A stretch of DNA of 64,000 nt from Acidaminobacter sp. JC074. Lineage in GTDB: Bacteria; Bacillota; Clostridia; Peptostreptococcales; Acidaminobacteraceae. Both the position numbers and the translations under genes were made by a program. The notes below the pieces were generated by a model that ran no database searches, was not told the DNA's origin, and was given only the letters and a program-made list of their open reading frames with translations. The DNA lies in assembly GCF_022496765.1 (NCBI RefSeq), contig NZ_VANV01000002.1:62001-126000 (forward strand), in the 5' to 3' direction. This document shows positions 8,245 to 17,190 of this stretch, in pieces; position 1 is the stretch's first letter, and every line of letters starts with the position of its first letter.

Positions 8245-9516
8245 ATGGAGACAAATCAAGTGAGTAAAAAAGTATATTGGCTAAGGGTCATCCTATTAGG
8301 ATTCTTCCAACCAATGGTTTATTTTGTACCGTATATGTATTATACATTAGGTAATCAAATGGCCGATTATTTTCAAACCGATCTACCGACAATAGCGGGT
8401 TTCTTATCGTTATATGGTTTGATCGCAATGATTTCTTATGTACCAGCAGGTATCTTTACAGATATAGTAGGTGCGAAAAAAGGAATCGTATTTTCAATGT
8501 TATCTACTACAGCTCTGTTAGTATGGTATGCGACAACTAGCTCAATTGCTCAACTGAAAATCATTATGATTTTACTAGCAATCACAACTATATTTACATT
8601 CTGGTCGTCTTGGCTTGTAGCTCTTGCTAAAGCAGGTTCTGACAAAGATCAAGGTAAGTCATTTGCATATGGTTATACTGTCGTAGCACTTGGTAACATC
8701 GTAATTGGTTTAGTAGCAACTGCAATTGTTGGTAACACACCTAGTAACATTTCATTATTAGTATATATTATTGCTGCTATACATTTAGTTGGTGCTGTTG
8801 TATTCTACTTCATCTTACCAAATAATATTGGAAATTCTGATGATGAAGAAAGTAAGTTTAAGTTGGCTCATTTAGCAGAAGTCATCAAGACGCCTGGTGT
8901 TTGGTATGTAGGTATTGTTGTATTCGCATTCTATGCATGTCTTGCGACAACAAACTCTTTTAACCAGCTGCTTTCAGAAGGTTTTGGTATGTCTGATGCA
9001 CAGGCTTCGTTTGTAGCTGTATTTAGAGCAAACGGCTTAGGTTTAGTTGCTGGTCCAATTTTGGCTACAATCGGTGTAAAAATGAAATCCAATGCCAAAC
9101 TTATAAGAATTGTTGCTGTTATTGAGGCTGTATTGATTGCTGTTTTAATGTTTACACCTCTAAACAAGTCTTTGGTTTTAATGGCGATTACAATAGTATT
9201 AATGGTTGCATTTTTACAGCTTGGTGTTAGATCTATCTACTTCGGTCAAATGGCTGAAGCATCAATTCCAAACCATATTTTAGGAACTGCAACAGGTGTA
9301 ATTTCAATTCTTGCATACTCAGCAGATACATTTATTCACACATGGGTAGCAGGTTTTATTACAAACGCAGATGGTTCTTGGAATGCCAGTGGTTATACCA
9401 ATGTCCACATGTTACAGTTTGCCTTACTGGCAATAGGTTTTGTTTTCACGACACTGATCATTAGACAACAAAAGAAAATGAAGGGTCAAAAGGAAGCTGA
9501 ACTTAAGGTAGGTTAA
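8245..9516 (+). CDS. MFS transporter, 12 membrane segments
   Basis: This is a 423-residue major facilitator with a typical A-motif-like loop after helix 2 (GIFTDIVGAKKGIVFS) and hydrophobic segments along its length. A charged central loop (GNSDDEESKFKLAHLAEV) lies near residue 200. It is similar in style to the nitrate/sugar-acid branch of the MFS, but the substrate cannot be read from sequence. It lies between the glycerol/DHA operon and a two-component system, with its own promoter region. The repeats upstream match those before the epimerase gene at 13231, so it may belong to that regulon. A bidirectional terminator follows. Confidence 0.85.
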   Translation: METNQVSKKVYWLRVILLGFFQPMVYFVPYMYYTLGNQMADYFQTDLPTIAGFLSLYGLIAMISYVPAGIFTDIVGAKKGIVFSMLSTTALLVWYATTSSIAQLKIIMILLAITTIFTFWSSWLVALAKAGSDKDQGKSFAYGYTVVALGNIVIGLVATAIVGNTPSNISLLVYIIAAIHLVGAVVFYFILPNNIGNSDDEESKFKLAHLAEVIKTPGVWYVGIVVFAFYACLATTNSFNQLLSEGFGMSDAQASFVAVFRANGLGLVAGPILATIGVKMKSNAKLIRIVAVIEAVLIAVLMFTPLNKSLVLMAITIVLMVAFLQLGVRSIYFGQMAEASIPNHILGTATGVISILAYSADTFIHTWVAGFITNADGSWNASGYTNVHMLQFALLAIGFVFTTLIIRQQKKMKGQKEAELKVG

Positions 9517-9574
9517 TCATACAATTAATTGATAGTATCACGACATTAACAAACTGAATCTAAAAATAAATATA

Positions 9575-9607
9575 AAAATGAGCAAGCTTCACTGGCTTGC
9601 TCATTTT
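9575..9607. terminator. Bidirectional terminator between the MFS gene and the response regulator
   Basis: A perfect 13-bp stem (9575-9587 with 9595-9607) has A-rich and T-rich flanks, so it can serve both convergent genes. Confidence 0.88.
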
Positions 9608-9610
9608 ATG

Positions 9611-11176
9611 TTAGTAACTTTTATGATGTAATTTTCGGTATTCGGTTGGCATAATTTGAGTGACTTTTTTGAAGTCTTTACTAAACTGATGAGGATAAAC
9701 GTAGCCCAGTTCTCGTGAAACATCGGAGATCTTGTATTGTGTGTTAATAAGTAATTCCTTGGCTCTTTCTATCCTATACTTGAGTGTATATTCAGTCAGA
9801 TTGATTTCAACTTCTTTTTTAAAGAGTCTACATAGATATGATTTGTTCATATCTAGAGCTGTAGATAACTGCTGCAATGATATGGTTGGATTGGTTTCAA
9901 TCAAAGAAATTGCCTGTTTGATTTTAGGTGAATAGTTATTGTCCTTTTGTTTAGCCAAGTAGGCAACAATTGTTTCAAATTTGTCAATGTACCAAGCTTC
10001 AATGTCTTTTATATGAGAGAGTGATTCAATTTCATCTAAAGACAAATAATCACGTCCAAACACTTTTTTAGTACTTAATTGATTGTTGTTCAAAATCGAT
10101 TTTAAGCATGAAAACAGGCATATATGCAAATAGTTGAGATAACTTAGCTGTATAAAGCCATTTTCATTTGTGTCAAAGAGTCTGTAAATGACTTGTTGTA
10201 TGCTCACAAGATCCAAGTCCTCTATATAGCTTGACAGTCTTTTTAAATTATTGTCAATAATTTCGTAAGTAAGATCAGTTGAGTATTTAGTATCATCAGC
10301 AAAGAAAATAGGGTTAATCTTAGAAGGAAGTAGATTTTTACTCACGTTTTTAACATGCTGATACTGTGTTTTTATTTGGTCTAATTTCGTAAATGGTTGG
10401 CTTATAGTAATCATGTACAGATCAACCACTTCTTTTGTAACTTTGACTATTAGGGCTGAAATGGATTGACACTGCGTAATAAACTTTAATCGACTTGGTC
10501 CTGAAGAAACTTTAGTGAGGATGACGATGTTTCTATTGTGTATATTTAGGATCATTTGGGATGCTAAAACACCTCGTAAATTTTCTTCTAACTTCTTGAG
10601 TGCCTTATAATCAAGGGGATTCGTAATAAAAGCACTTAAGAAGTTGAGCTTTAATTGAAATAAGACATATCTTTCTGCTGGTGACTCATTTGCAAAGTGC
10701 TGTTTCAAGAGTTCTAAAGAAGGTTCATGTATGGTGTCTAAGAGCTGATGCAGACCTGTTGAAAGATTCTGATTGAGTTTTTTTCTGTTAAATAAAACTT
10801 TGGATTCTTCTGCTAGAAGACGACTGAAAAGATTTTCTAACTTGTTGATATCTAAAAGATCTTTGACTAAGTAATCGTAAGTGTTTAAACGAATAGCTTC
10901 TTTAGCATAAGAAAAGTTTTCATGACAAGAAAGAATAATGATTGGGGTATCGATGCCATCTGCTCGAAGCTTTCTAATCATTTCTAAGCCATCCATGAGG
11001 GGCATCTGTATGTCAGTAAAAATCAAGTTGGGTTTGATGGTCTTAATTAGATGATAACCATCAAGCCCATTTTCTGCATGAGAAATTGAATTTATATCAA
11101 GGTCTATTTGATCAAGAAGAATCTCCAATTTTCTTATGGCTAATGCTTCATCATCAATGATAACAATATCAAACAT
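9611..11176 (-). CDS. Two-component response regulator, YesN type (REC + AraC HTH)
   Basis: The receiver domain has acidic residues D8 and D9, the phosphoacceptor D55 (IFTDIQMPLMDG) and a late Lys near YDYLVKDLL. A middle region of about 280 residues has no recognised motif. A C-terminal AraC HTH pair follows (LSTALDMNKSYLCRLFKKEV and VSRELGYVYPHQFSKDFKKV). It should activate transcription when phosphorylated by the kinase encoded just upstream, which it overlaps by 8 bases. The ATG at 11176 is better spaced from AAAGGA than the one at 11182. Probable targets are the flanking MFS and epimerase/BCCT genes, whose promoters carry the same 20-bp-spaced repeats. Confidence 0.92.
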   Translation of the reverse strand: MFDIVIIDDEALAIRKLEILLDQIDLDINSISHAENGLDGYHLIKTIKPNLIFTDIQMPLMDGLEMIRKLRADGIDTPIIILSCHENFSYAKEAIRLNTYDYLVKDLLDINKLENLFSRLLAEESKVLFNRKKLNQNLSTGLHQLLDTIHEPSLELLKQHFANESPAERYVLFQLKLNFLSAFITNPLDYKALKKLEENLRGVLASQMILNIHNRNIVILTKVSSGPSRLKFITQCQSISALIVKVTKEVVDLYMITISQPFTKLDQIKTQYQHVKNVSKNLLPSKINPIFFADDTKYSTDLTYEIIDNNLKRLSSYIEDLDLVSIQQVIYRLFDTNENGFIQLSYLNYLHICLFSCLKSILNNNQLSTKKVFGRDYLSLDEIESLSHIKDIEAWYIDKFETIVAYLAKQKDNNYSPKIKQAISLIETNPTISLQQLSTALDMNKSYLCRLFKKEVEINLTEYTLKYRIERAKELLINTQYKISDVSRELGYVYPHQFSKDFKKVTQIMPTEYRKLHHKSY

Positions 11177-12923
11177 TTTCATATCCTTTCTTTGGAATGT
11201 CTATATATACAATGGTACCCTTATTAGGTCTACTTGTGATGTCAAAAATAAAATCATCCTTGTAATATAGTTGAAGTCTTGTTCTTATATTACTGAGTCC
11301 GATATGACCATAGCCCCTGTGGTGAACGACTTGATCATCCTCGTTTTCTATCTTACTGACATCGAATCCGATGCCATTATCTATGATGGTAAATCTCATT
11401 CTGTCTACATAACTTTCTCCAGCTAGAGAAATGATGCCGCCTTGCTGTTGGCTGGCGAGTACACCATGGAAAATTGCGTTTTCAACCAATGGTTGTAAGA
11501 GGAACTTTGGCAGTTGTAGACCAGATAAATCAGGATCCAATGTAGATTCAAACTCGAACTTATTTTTATATCTAAATGACATGATTTTTATGAAATGATC
11601 GATACATTCAAACTCTTTTTTTACTGTATAGTTATTGTTCTTTGGCGTCATACTGAGTCTAAACAAGTAGTTCATAGACTGAATGGTTGATGCAATTTCG
11701 TGATTTTTATTTTCAAGTGCTATGCATTCTAGTGCATTCATGGTGTTGTGAATAAAATGTGGATTTATCTGAGCTTGTAATAGACTGAGTTCTAAAGCAA
11801 CATTCTCTTCATGTTCTTTTTGGTTTTCATTCATGAGCTTCTGAATATGTACAAATAAGTTGTTAACACTGTCAGTCAGCTTCTGAGTCTCATCTGTAGA
11901 AGTATGTTCTATAGGCTCTGGCCATTCATTATTTTCAAACACTTTAAATGAGTCCATAACCTTATATATTGGCGATGTTATTTGTTTTGATAATAAGGCG
12001 TTTACTGTAAAAGTAAAGATCAAACTTATAAAGCCAATTATTAAAATGTTTAAACTGATGTCATTGGTTTCATCAAGAATGAAATCATGTAAAACCAAGC
12101 CGACGATCCTCCAATTTGTATATTCATCTAAACTATCTTCATACTTGAAATGGTGTCCTATTTTTAAATAAGGACTTTTTTCTTGGTTTTCGATAATTTT
12201 ATTTAAAGTAGCAGAAGAAGTCTTTGATTTGTTAAAGGCAATCATATGATTGTTTTCGTCTAGAATGGCCAGAGCGTCGAAGCTACTTATGTTGGATATA
12301 TCAAAATCTTCAAATAACCAGTTTTTCTTAAATGAGATTAATAAATAACCATTTTGTCTTAAAGTATCGGTATTGATATATTTCATAAAAAACGAAATAT
12401 TATCTTTACTGTCCGTTATATGAATTTCAGGATTTAATGGAAAAAGTGTGGGTTTTGAAAACTTGAAACTTTGACCACTGCCAATGAAGTCATGTAAGTC
12501 ATCATAGTTGCTGATAATTTGGTCATATGGAGGTAAACGATAGTTGGGATTGATAACATGACCTTTGACATCAAAAATAAAAATACCATTGACCATGGGA
12601 TAGTTTTTAACATACTCACTTAAGATAGAATCAATTTGATTCTTTTCCTTTGTCGTTATGGTGTTCGCCATAAGCGTCTGAAGGGTAGGGTCGCTAATGA
12701 TATTGTATCTGATTGAATACAGATCACTTATCTTTGAATCTATTCGTTCAGATTGTATTTCAAGATCTTTTCGAGCATTGATTGAGAGTTGTTTTAAGAG
12801 GGCTGTTGTTGTCATATTGTTGATAACAATCAAGATAATAAGAAGTGTTAAAAACATAATAAGTGTAAAGTTAAAAGTTATTTTCTGTTGTATTTTCTTT
12901 TGTTTAGTTCTCTTTTTTGCCAT
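11169..12923 (-). CDS. Sensor histidine kinase, YesM/LytS-like (His_kinase family)
   Basis: This membrane sensor is the partner of the adjacent YesN-type regulator. After a basic N-terminus, membrane segment 1 spans about residues 19-38. An extracellular Cache-like domain covers about 45-285, and membrane segment 2 about 290-312. A HAMP-type linker follows. The phosphoacceptor region has QAQINPHFIHNTMNAL with H389, the hallmark of the PF06580 kinases. A HATPase domain with PLVENAIFHGV, DNGIGF and GYGHIGLSNIRTRL follows. The start has a clear GGAGG site. Such kinases often sense sugars or peptides directly or via binding proteins; a solute-binding lipoprotein is encoded at 15819. Confidence 0.93.
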   Translation of the reverse strand: MAKKRTKQKKIQQKITFNFTLIMFLTLLIILIVINNMTTTALLKQLSINARKDLEIQSERIDSKISDLYSIRYNIISDPTLQTLMANTITTKEKNQIDSILSEYVKNYPMVNGIFIFDVKGHVINPNYRLPPYDQIISNYDDLHDFIGSGQSFKFSKPTLFPLNPEIHITDSKDNISFFMKYINTDTLRQNGYLLISFKKNWLFEDFDISNISSFDALAILDENNHMIAFNKSKTSSATLNKIIENQEKSPYLKIGHHFKYEDSLDEYTNWRIVGLVLHDFILDETNDISLNILIIGFISLIFTFTVNALLSKQITSPIYKVMDSFKVFENNEWPEPIEHTSTDETQKLTDSVNNLFVHIQKLMNENQKEHEENVALELSLLQAQINPHFIHNTMNALECIALENKNHEIASTIQSMNYLFRLSMTPKNNNYTVKKEFECIDHFIKIMSFRYKNKFEFESTLDPDLSGLQLPKFLLQPLVENAIFHGVLASQQQGGIISLAGESYVDRMRFTIIDNGIGFDVSKIENEDDQVVHHRGYGHIGLSNIRTRLQLYYKDDFIFDITSRPNKGTIVYIDIPKKGYENV

Positions 12924-13230
12924 ATAGCCTCCATAAAATTGTTCTCATAATATCATAGAAAGAAAAAGGTGTAAATGAAAAGACAATTGGAAGGCGATAA
13001 AATCTGAATATTGAGTCAATCATGAGTTAATAATGTCAATATTGATTATTTTATCTCTTTCAAATGCTTGTTAGACTAAATGTGTAATCAATTGGTTACT
13101 CATGTATTAATATAATTGACGTTTAGATTGCGGGAAATCGTTTGCCGCAAGTATACATGCCTTGTTACGACGTTAATGAATCTTAGTATTTGAGTAAACC
13201 ATTTGAGTAAATCAAATAAAGGAGATAATT
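12924..13230 (+). promoter_or_regulatory. Divergent control region between the kinase and epimerase genes
   Basis: This is a 307-base gap. It holds two 20-bp-spaced direct repeats, AGTCAATCAT (13014-13023) and TGTCAATATT (13034-13043). The second also pairs with AATATTGA at 13007-13014 as an inverted repeat. A weak -10, TAGACT at 13072-13077, lies at about the same distance from the repeat as in the MFS promoter. A better TATAAT lies at 13111-13116 but has no good -35. A hairpin (TTGCGG at 13128-13133 with CCGCAA at 13145-13150) would lie in the leader. AAAGGAG before 13231 is the ribosome site. Confidence 0.5.
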
Positions 13231-14196
13231 ATGGTAGCTATAAATACAGATTATAAAAATGATATATCAAGTATTCCTGCAATTGAAGAGCAACTAGACA
13301 ACATTGCAAAAGCTGGTTTTAGTCATGTACAATGGGTCCACGACTGGCAAAGTGAGTATATGTATTGTGACATTGAAATGGTGCAGATTAAGGAAATGCT
13401 TGATAAACATAAGTTCCAGCTCAAGGGTATCCATGCTACTGAAGGTGGTACAAGGGCAAGAATTGTAGATGGGAAATTTACTTTTGTGAATCGTTATAGA
13501 AATGTTGAGAACAGAAAAGACTATACATCTCTAAATGAATATACGCGTCTAGCAGGTGTTGAGCTAATCAAAAATAGGGTAGATTTGGCCAAGGTTATTG
13601 GCGCTGAGGAAATCATCCTACATATGCAGATGCCATGGGAAGAATTAAGAGCTTCAGAAGAGTTTAAAGAAAAGTACTGGGCACAAACACTTAAATCTTT
13701 TGATGAGTTGGAAGTTTATTGTAAAGATAAAGGTATAAAAATTGCAGTTGAAAATGTAATCTGTACACCTTATGAAGATCAAGTAGAACAGTTTGACAGA
13801 TTGTTTGAAAGATATGATTTTGATTTTATGGGATTTTGTTTTGACTCTGGACATGGTTCTATCACAAGTCATGATGATTATCTAGCATTTGCAAGAAGAT
13901 ATCAAGATAGAATCATCGCCTTACATTTACAGGATACACATGGTATCCCTATTGATCTAAGAGATGATGATGTTCAAATACTCAAGCATGATAGTCATAT
14001 GGTTCCTTTTTCAGGTTTGATCAACTGGGAAGACTTAATGGAAATCGTTGCTGGTTCTCCATATAAGCTGCCAATAACATTAGAAGTAGGTGTTGGCGGC
14101 AAAGATTATGATGAAGAAATTAATAACTTGGTTGACGCTAAAATCAAGGGCCAGCAATTGAATGACATGGTCATTAAATTTAGAAATGAAAAGTAA
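13231..14196 (+). CDS. TIM-barrel sugar phosphate isomerase/epimerase-like protein
   Basis: This is an AP-endonuclease-2 superfamily barrel (PF01261) of 321 residues. Conserved metal-site features are visible: an early HATEGG segment, IAVENVICTP (Glu), CFDSGHGS (Asp, His), ALHLQDTHG (His) and ITLEVGVGG (Glu). This points to a divalent-metal-dependent isomerase, epimerase or dehydratase acting on a sugar or polyol derivative. The family is too broad to name a substrate. It heads a probable operon with a BCCT carrier and a solute-binding protein, and has the two-component-linked repeats upstream. A short hairpin (14202-14222) without a good T tract separates it from the next gene. Confidence 0.87.
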   Translation: MVAINTDYKNDISSIPAIEEQLDNIAKAGFSHVQWVHDWQSEYMYCDIEMVQIKEMLDKHKFQLKGIHATEGGTRARIVDGKFTFVNRYRNVENRKDYTSLNEYTRLAGVELIKNRVDLAKVIGAEEIILHMQMPWEELRASEEFKEKYWAQTLKSFDELEVYCKDKGIKIAVENVICTPYEDQVEQFDRLFERYDFDFMGFCFDSGHGSITSHDDYLAFARRYQDRIIALHLQDTHGIPIDLRDDDVQILKHDSHMVPFSGLINWEDLMEIVAGSPYKLPITLEVGVGGKDYDEEINNLVDAKIKGQQLNDMVIKFRNEK

Positions 14197-14201
14197 TTTT
14201 T

Positions 14202-14222
14202 AGGGATAACTTAGTTATCCCT
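14202..14222 (+). terminator. Hairpin between the epimerase and BCCT genes
   Basis: A 9-bp perfect stem (14202-14210 with 14214-14222) has a 3-base loop but only a weak T-rich tail (CATTATT). It may attenuate rather than stop transcription, or protect the upstream message. Confidence 0.45.
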
Positions 14223-14241
14223 TCATTATTAAGGAGGACTA

Positions 14242-15792
14242 ATGTTAAAACGTATTGATAAATGGATTATCATACCTTCTTTGTCACTGTTAACTTTTTT
14301 AAGTCTACAAATTATCTTTAGACCAGAAGAAAGTAAGGCCTTTGTATATTACTTAAAAGATAATTTACTCTATCAATCCGGTTTCTTATTCACATGGTAT
14401 GGTGTATTTGCACTTATATTTGTCTTATGGATAGCCTTTAGTAAGTATGGAAAAATAAAATTAGGTGATTCAAGCGATAAGGTGGAATTTAGTAATTTCT
14501 CATGGGCTGCCATGCTCTTTTGTGCGGGTATTGGAGCCAGTATCATATATTGGGGAACTATCGAATGGGCCTATTATTATAAGGCACTCCCCTATGGTCT
14601 TGCAGAAGGCTCTTTTCAAGCTGCTGAGTTAGCTGCAACTTATGGTATATTTCATTGGGGACCTACAGCTTGGGCAATATATCTAGTATCAGCAAGTGTC
14701 ATTGCCTATATGTTTCATGTAAAAAAAGTATCTATTTTAAGAATGAGTGAAGCTTGTAGACCAATATTAGGAGAAAAAACAAATGGGGTCATAGGTAAAA
14801 GTATAGATATTCTATTCATTATTGGTTTGTTAGGTGGAGCTGGTACTAGCTTAGGCTTAGGTACACCCTTAGCAACAGAAGGCATAGCTAAAGTGTTTAA
14901 CCTTGAAGTGACCAGGTCTATGCAATTAATGGTATTATTTCTTATAACATCACTTTTTATGTTCAGCGCCTATTCAGGCTTAAAAAAGGGTATAAAAGTT
15001 TTAAGTGATATCAACATGCTTCTTGCAATTGCTCTACTTATTTTTGTTTTCTTGGTCAGTGATAAAATCTTTACATTGAATATGGCTTCAACGTCATTAG
15101 GGCTTCTTGTAGATAGATTTCCAATTATGATGACATGGTTAGATCCGGTTGGGAAATCCGGTTTTCCACAAGACTGGACTGTTTTTTACTGGGCATGGTG
15201 GATAGCTTATGCACCTTTTATGAGCTTGTTTATAGCTAAAATTTCAAAAGGTAGAACCATTAAAAACATGTTACTGGGTGCCATCGTATTTGGTTCTTTA
15301 GGTTGTGCTGTCTTCTTTATTATTTTAGGCAATTATGGTCTAAACATTCATTTAACAGGTGTTTTAGATGTCATCTCAAGTCTGGATCTTCAAGGTGGGG
15401 CAAAAACCATTATCGAAATTTTTTCTACAATGCCATTTGCAGAATTAATAGTCAGTATTGTAACACTTGTTTCAATCATTTTTATGGCAACCACTTTTGA
15501 CTCGGCTTCTTATGTAATTGCTGCAACAGTTCAAAAGGACATTAAACAAGATGAAGAACCTATTAGATGGTTAAGAGTCCTTTGTGCATTTACCCTGTCG
15601 GTTATTCCAATTGGTTTTATCTTAATGGGGAGCGACTTATCCATATTGCAGACTTCGTCCATTGTGACCGCCATGCCTGTTATGATTATTGGTCTACTGA
15701 CAGCATTTTCCTTTGTAAAAGAAGTCAAGACACATACCGCAATAAACCAAGAAATGGTAGTCCTAGTCAAGTCAAAAGAAGAAGTGCTATAA
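14242..15792 (+). CDS. BCCT-family betaine/carnitine/choline-type transporter
   Basis: This is a 516-residue, 12-segment carrier for quaternary ammonium compounds. The glycine-rich helix-3 signature is CAGIGASIIYWGTIEWAYYY. The Trp-rich substrate box reads WAWWIAYAPFMSLFIAKISKGRT, as expected for BCCT (PF02028). The pattern after the glycine motif looks more like the carnitine/betaine branch than the plain osmolyte carriers. There is no long C-terminal osmosensor tail, which argues for nutrient uptake or exchange rather than osmoprotection. A strong AAGGAGG site precedes the ATG. It is followed after about 25 bases by a lipoprotein gene and probably co-transcribed with it. Confidence 0.92.
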   Translation: MLKRIDKWIIIPSLSLLTFLSLQIIFRPEESKAFVYYLKDNLLYQSGFLFTWYGVFALIFVLWIAFSKYGKIKLGDSSDKVEFSNFSWAAMLFCAGIGASIIYWGTIEWAYYYKALPYGLAEGSFQAAELAATYGIFHWGPTAWAIYLVSASVIAYMFHVKKVSILRMSEACRPILGEKTNGVIGKSIDILFIIGLLGGAGTSLGLGTPLATEGIAKVFNLEVTRSMQLMVLFLITSLFMFSAYSGLKKGIKVLSDINMLLAIALLIFVFLVSDKIFTLNMASTSLGLLVDRFPIMMTWLDPVGKSGFPQDWTVFYWAWWIAYAPFMSLFIAKISKGRTIKNMLLGAIVFGSLGCAVFFIILGNYGLNIHLTGVLDVISSLDLQGGAKTIIEIFSTMPFAELIVSIVTLVSIIFMATTFDSASYVIAATVQKDIKQDEEPIRWLRVLCAFTLSVIPIGFILMGSDLSILQTSSIVTAMPVMIIGLLTAFSFVKEVKTHTAINQEMVVLVKSKEEVL

Positions 15793-15818
15793 TATATTTA
15801 GAGTGAAAGGTGGTTTCT

Positions 15819-17099
15819 TTGAAGGGGTGGAAGTTTAAAGTTCTTTTTTTATTGAGTATTATATTGTTATCTGCATGTAATAACTATGAGGAAGTGACTA
15901 TTGAGGAAAAGGTGGAGGTAAGCTTTTGGTATGGACTTGAAGGCAACTTAGGAGACTATGTAGAAGAACTGATATATGATTTCAACAACTCACAAGATTC
16001 AATTGTTGTTAAAGGGCACAGACAAGGTAATTATTCAGATACATTACAAGCTTTAAAAATTGCTATTGCAACTAACTCGGAACCATCTGTTGCCTTGTTG
16101 GAGCAAAGAGGCGTGGTATCTTTGATAGAACTTGAAGGCTTACAAGCACTTAATCATTTAACCAGCGGAAGTGATGCAATCAAGATAGAATCCGTACCTG
16201 ACCAGTTTCTAGATGTATTTATCCAGAATGATAACATATACAGTTTTCCCATGTATGCAACAGTCTGGGTGACTTATTTACGTGATGATTTTGTAGATAA
16301 ATATCTTGTTAATGAACCTGTAGAATCATACCAGGATATCATGAAAATTTTAATAGAAGAACAGTCCAAGGGCAATGCTATGTTCTTTGGTTTGATTAAT
16401 GAAGAAACAACGCTTATTAATGCTGTTATGTCTAATGGTGGCAAGTTTATAGATGAGAATTTAGAAAATGTTTTAATTGATGATCCTAAGTGGATTGAAG
16501 TATGGGAACAGTTTAGAATATGGATACATGAAGATAAAGTTATCAAATATTATGAAAAAAATCTTGGGTGGGATGATTATTATGAAGTACTAAATGATGT
16601 GAAATCTGGGCGTGCAATTGGCAATATAAGCTCTGTAAGCGACAAAGATATTTATGACAAGAATGAGATTTCAACTAAACTTCACTTGTCATGGCAGAAA
16701 CACGATTCGTCACCAGTAACATATGCTATAGGGCTGGTCATTCCTAAATCAATAGATGATGACGAACGACAAGCAGCGGGGGAGTGGATAAAATACTTAA
16801 TGAGCTCAGAAGTTAATGCTAAATGGATAGCTAAGTCTGGTTATTTACCGGGCAATGAAGCTGCTTATGACACTGAAACCTATCAGAGAGCTGTTACTGA
16901 AGATGAAAGGCTAAATATCTTTAAGGAGCAGTTGTCTCATACTAGTAAGCCTTATTACGATCCAACAGGTGGTAAAATAAATGAAGCAATTGTAGAAGCA
17001 GCTACAAGGCTGATTAATCAGAATATATCTGCTGAAAATGTTTTAAAAGAGGCTAAGGAAAAAGCTCAGAAGGCTTTAGATGAGGCAAATAAAAAGTGA
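15819..17099 (+). CDS. Extracellular solute-binding lipoprotein (family 1)
   Basis: This is a cell-surface substrate-binding protein of the UgpB/maltose-type group (SBP_bac_1). It has a lipoprotein signal with lipobox LLSAC near residue 20. The mature part begins with an acidic stretch, then VSFWYGLEGNLGDYVEELIYDF and ends in an Ala/Lys/Glu-rich helix. The frame opens at a GTG at 15810. The AAAGGTGG site at 15806-15813 fits a TTG start at 15819 and gives a canonical signal peptide. No ABC permease or ATPase gene is adjacent. It may feed a transporter encoded elsewhere, or present ligand to the neighbouring membrane kinase; the latter is inference. Confidence 0.87.
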   Translation: MKGWKFKVLFLLSIILLSACNNYEEVTIEEKVEVSFWYGLEGNLGDYVEELIYDFNNSQDSIVVKGHRQGNYSDTLQALKIAIATNSEPSVALLEQRGVVSLIELEGLQALNHLTSGSDAIKIESVPDQFLDVFIQNDNIYSFPMYATVWVTYLRDDFVDKYLVNEPVESYQDIMKILIEEQSKGNAMFFGLINEETTLINAVMSNGGKFIDENLENVLIDDPKWIEVWEQFRIWIHEDKVIKYYEKNLGWDDYYEVLNDVKSGRAIGNISSVSDKDIYDKNEISTKLHLSWQKHDSSPVTYAIGLVIPKSIDDDERQAAGEWIKYLMSSEVNAKWIAKSGYLPGNEAAYDTETYQRAVTEDERLNIFKEQLSHTSKPYYDPTGGKINEAIVEAATRLINQNISAENVLKEAKEKAQKALDEANKK

Positions 17100-17122
17100 G
17101 AAATCATGTTTCATAGTTTTTT

Positions 17123-17164
17123 GTAACTTTTGTTACATATCATACTCTACTATTGTGGTATAAT
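17123..17164 (+). promoter_or_regulatory. Extended -10 promoter with palindrome, upstream of 17191
   Basis: TGG-TATAAT at 17156-17164 is an extended -10. A perfect inverted repeat, GTAAC-N4-GTTAC, lies at 17123-17136 where a regulator would overlap the -35 region. No regulator can be assigned. Confidence 0.45.
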
Positions 17165-17190
17165 AAATAAAAAAGAGAAATGGAGAGAGT

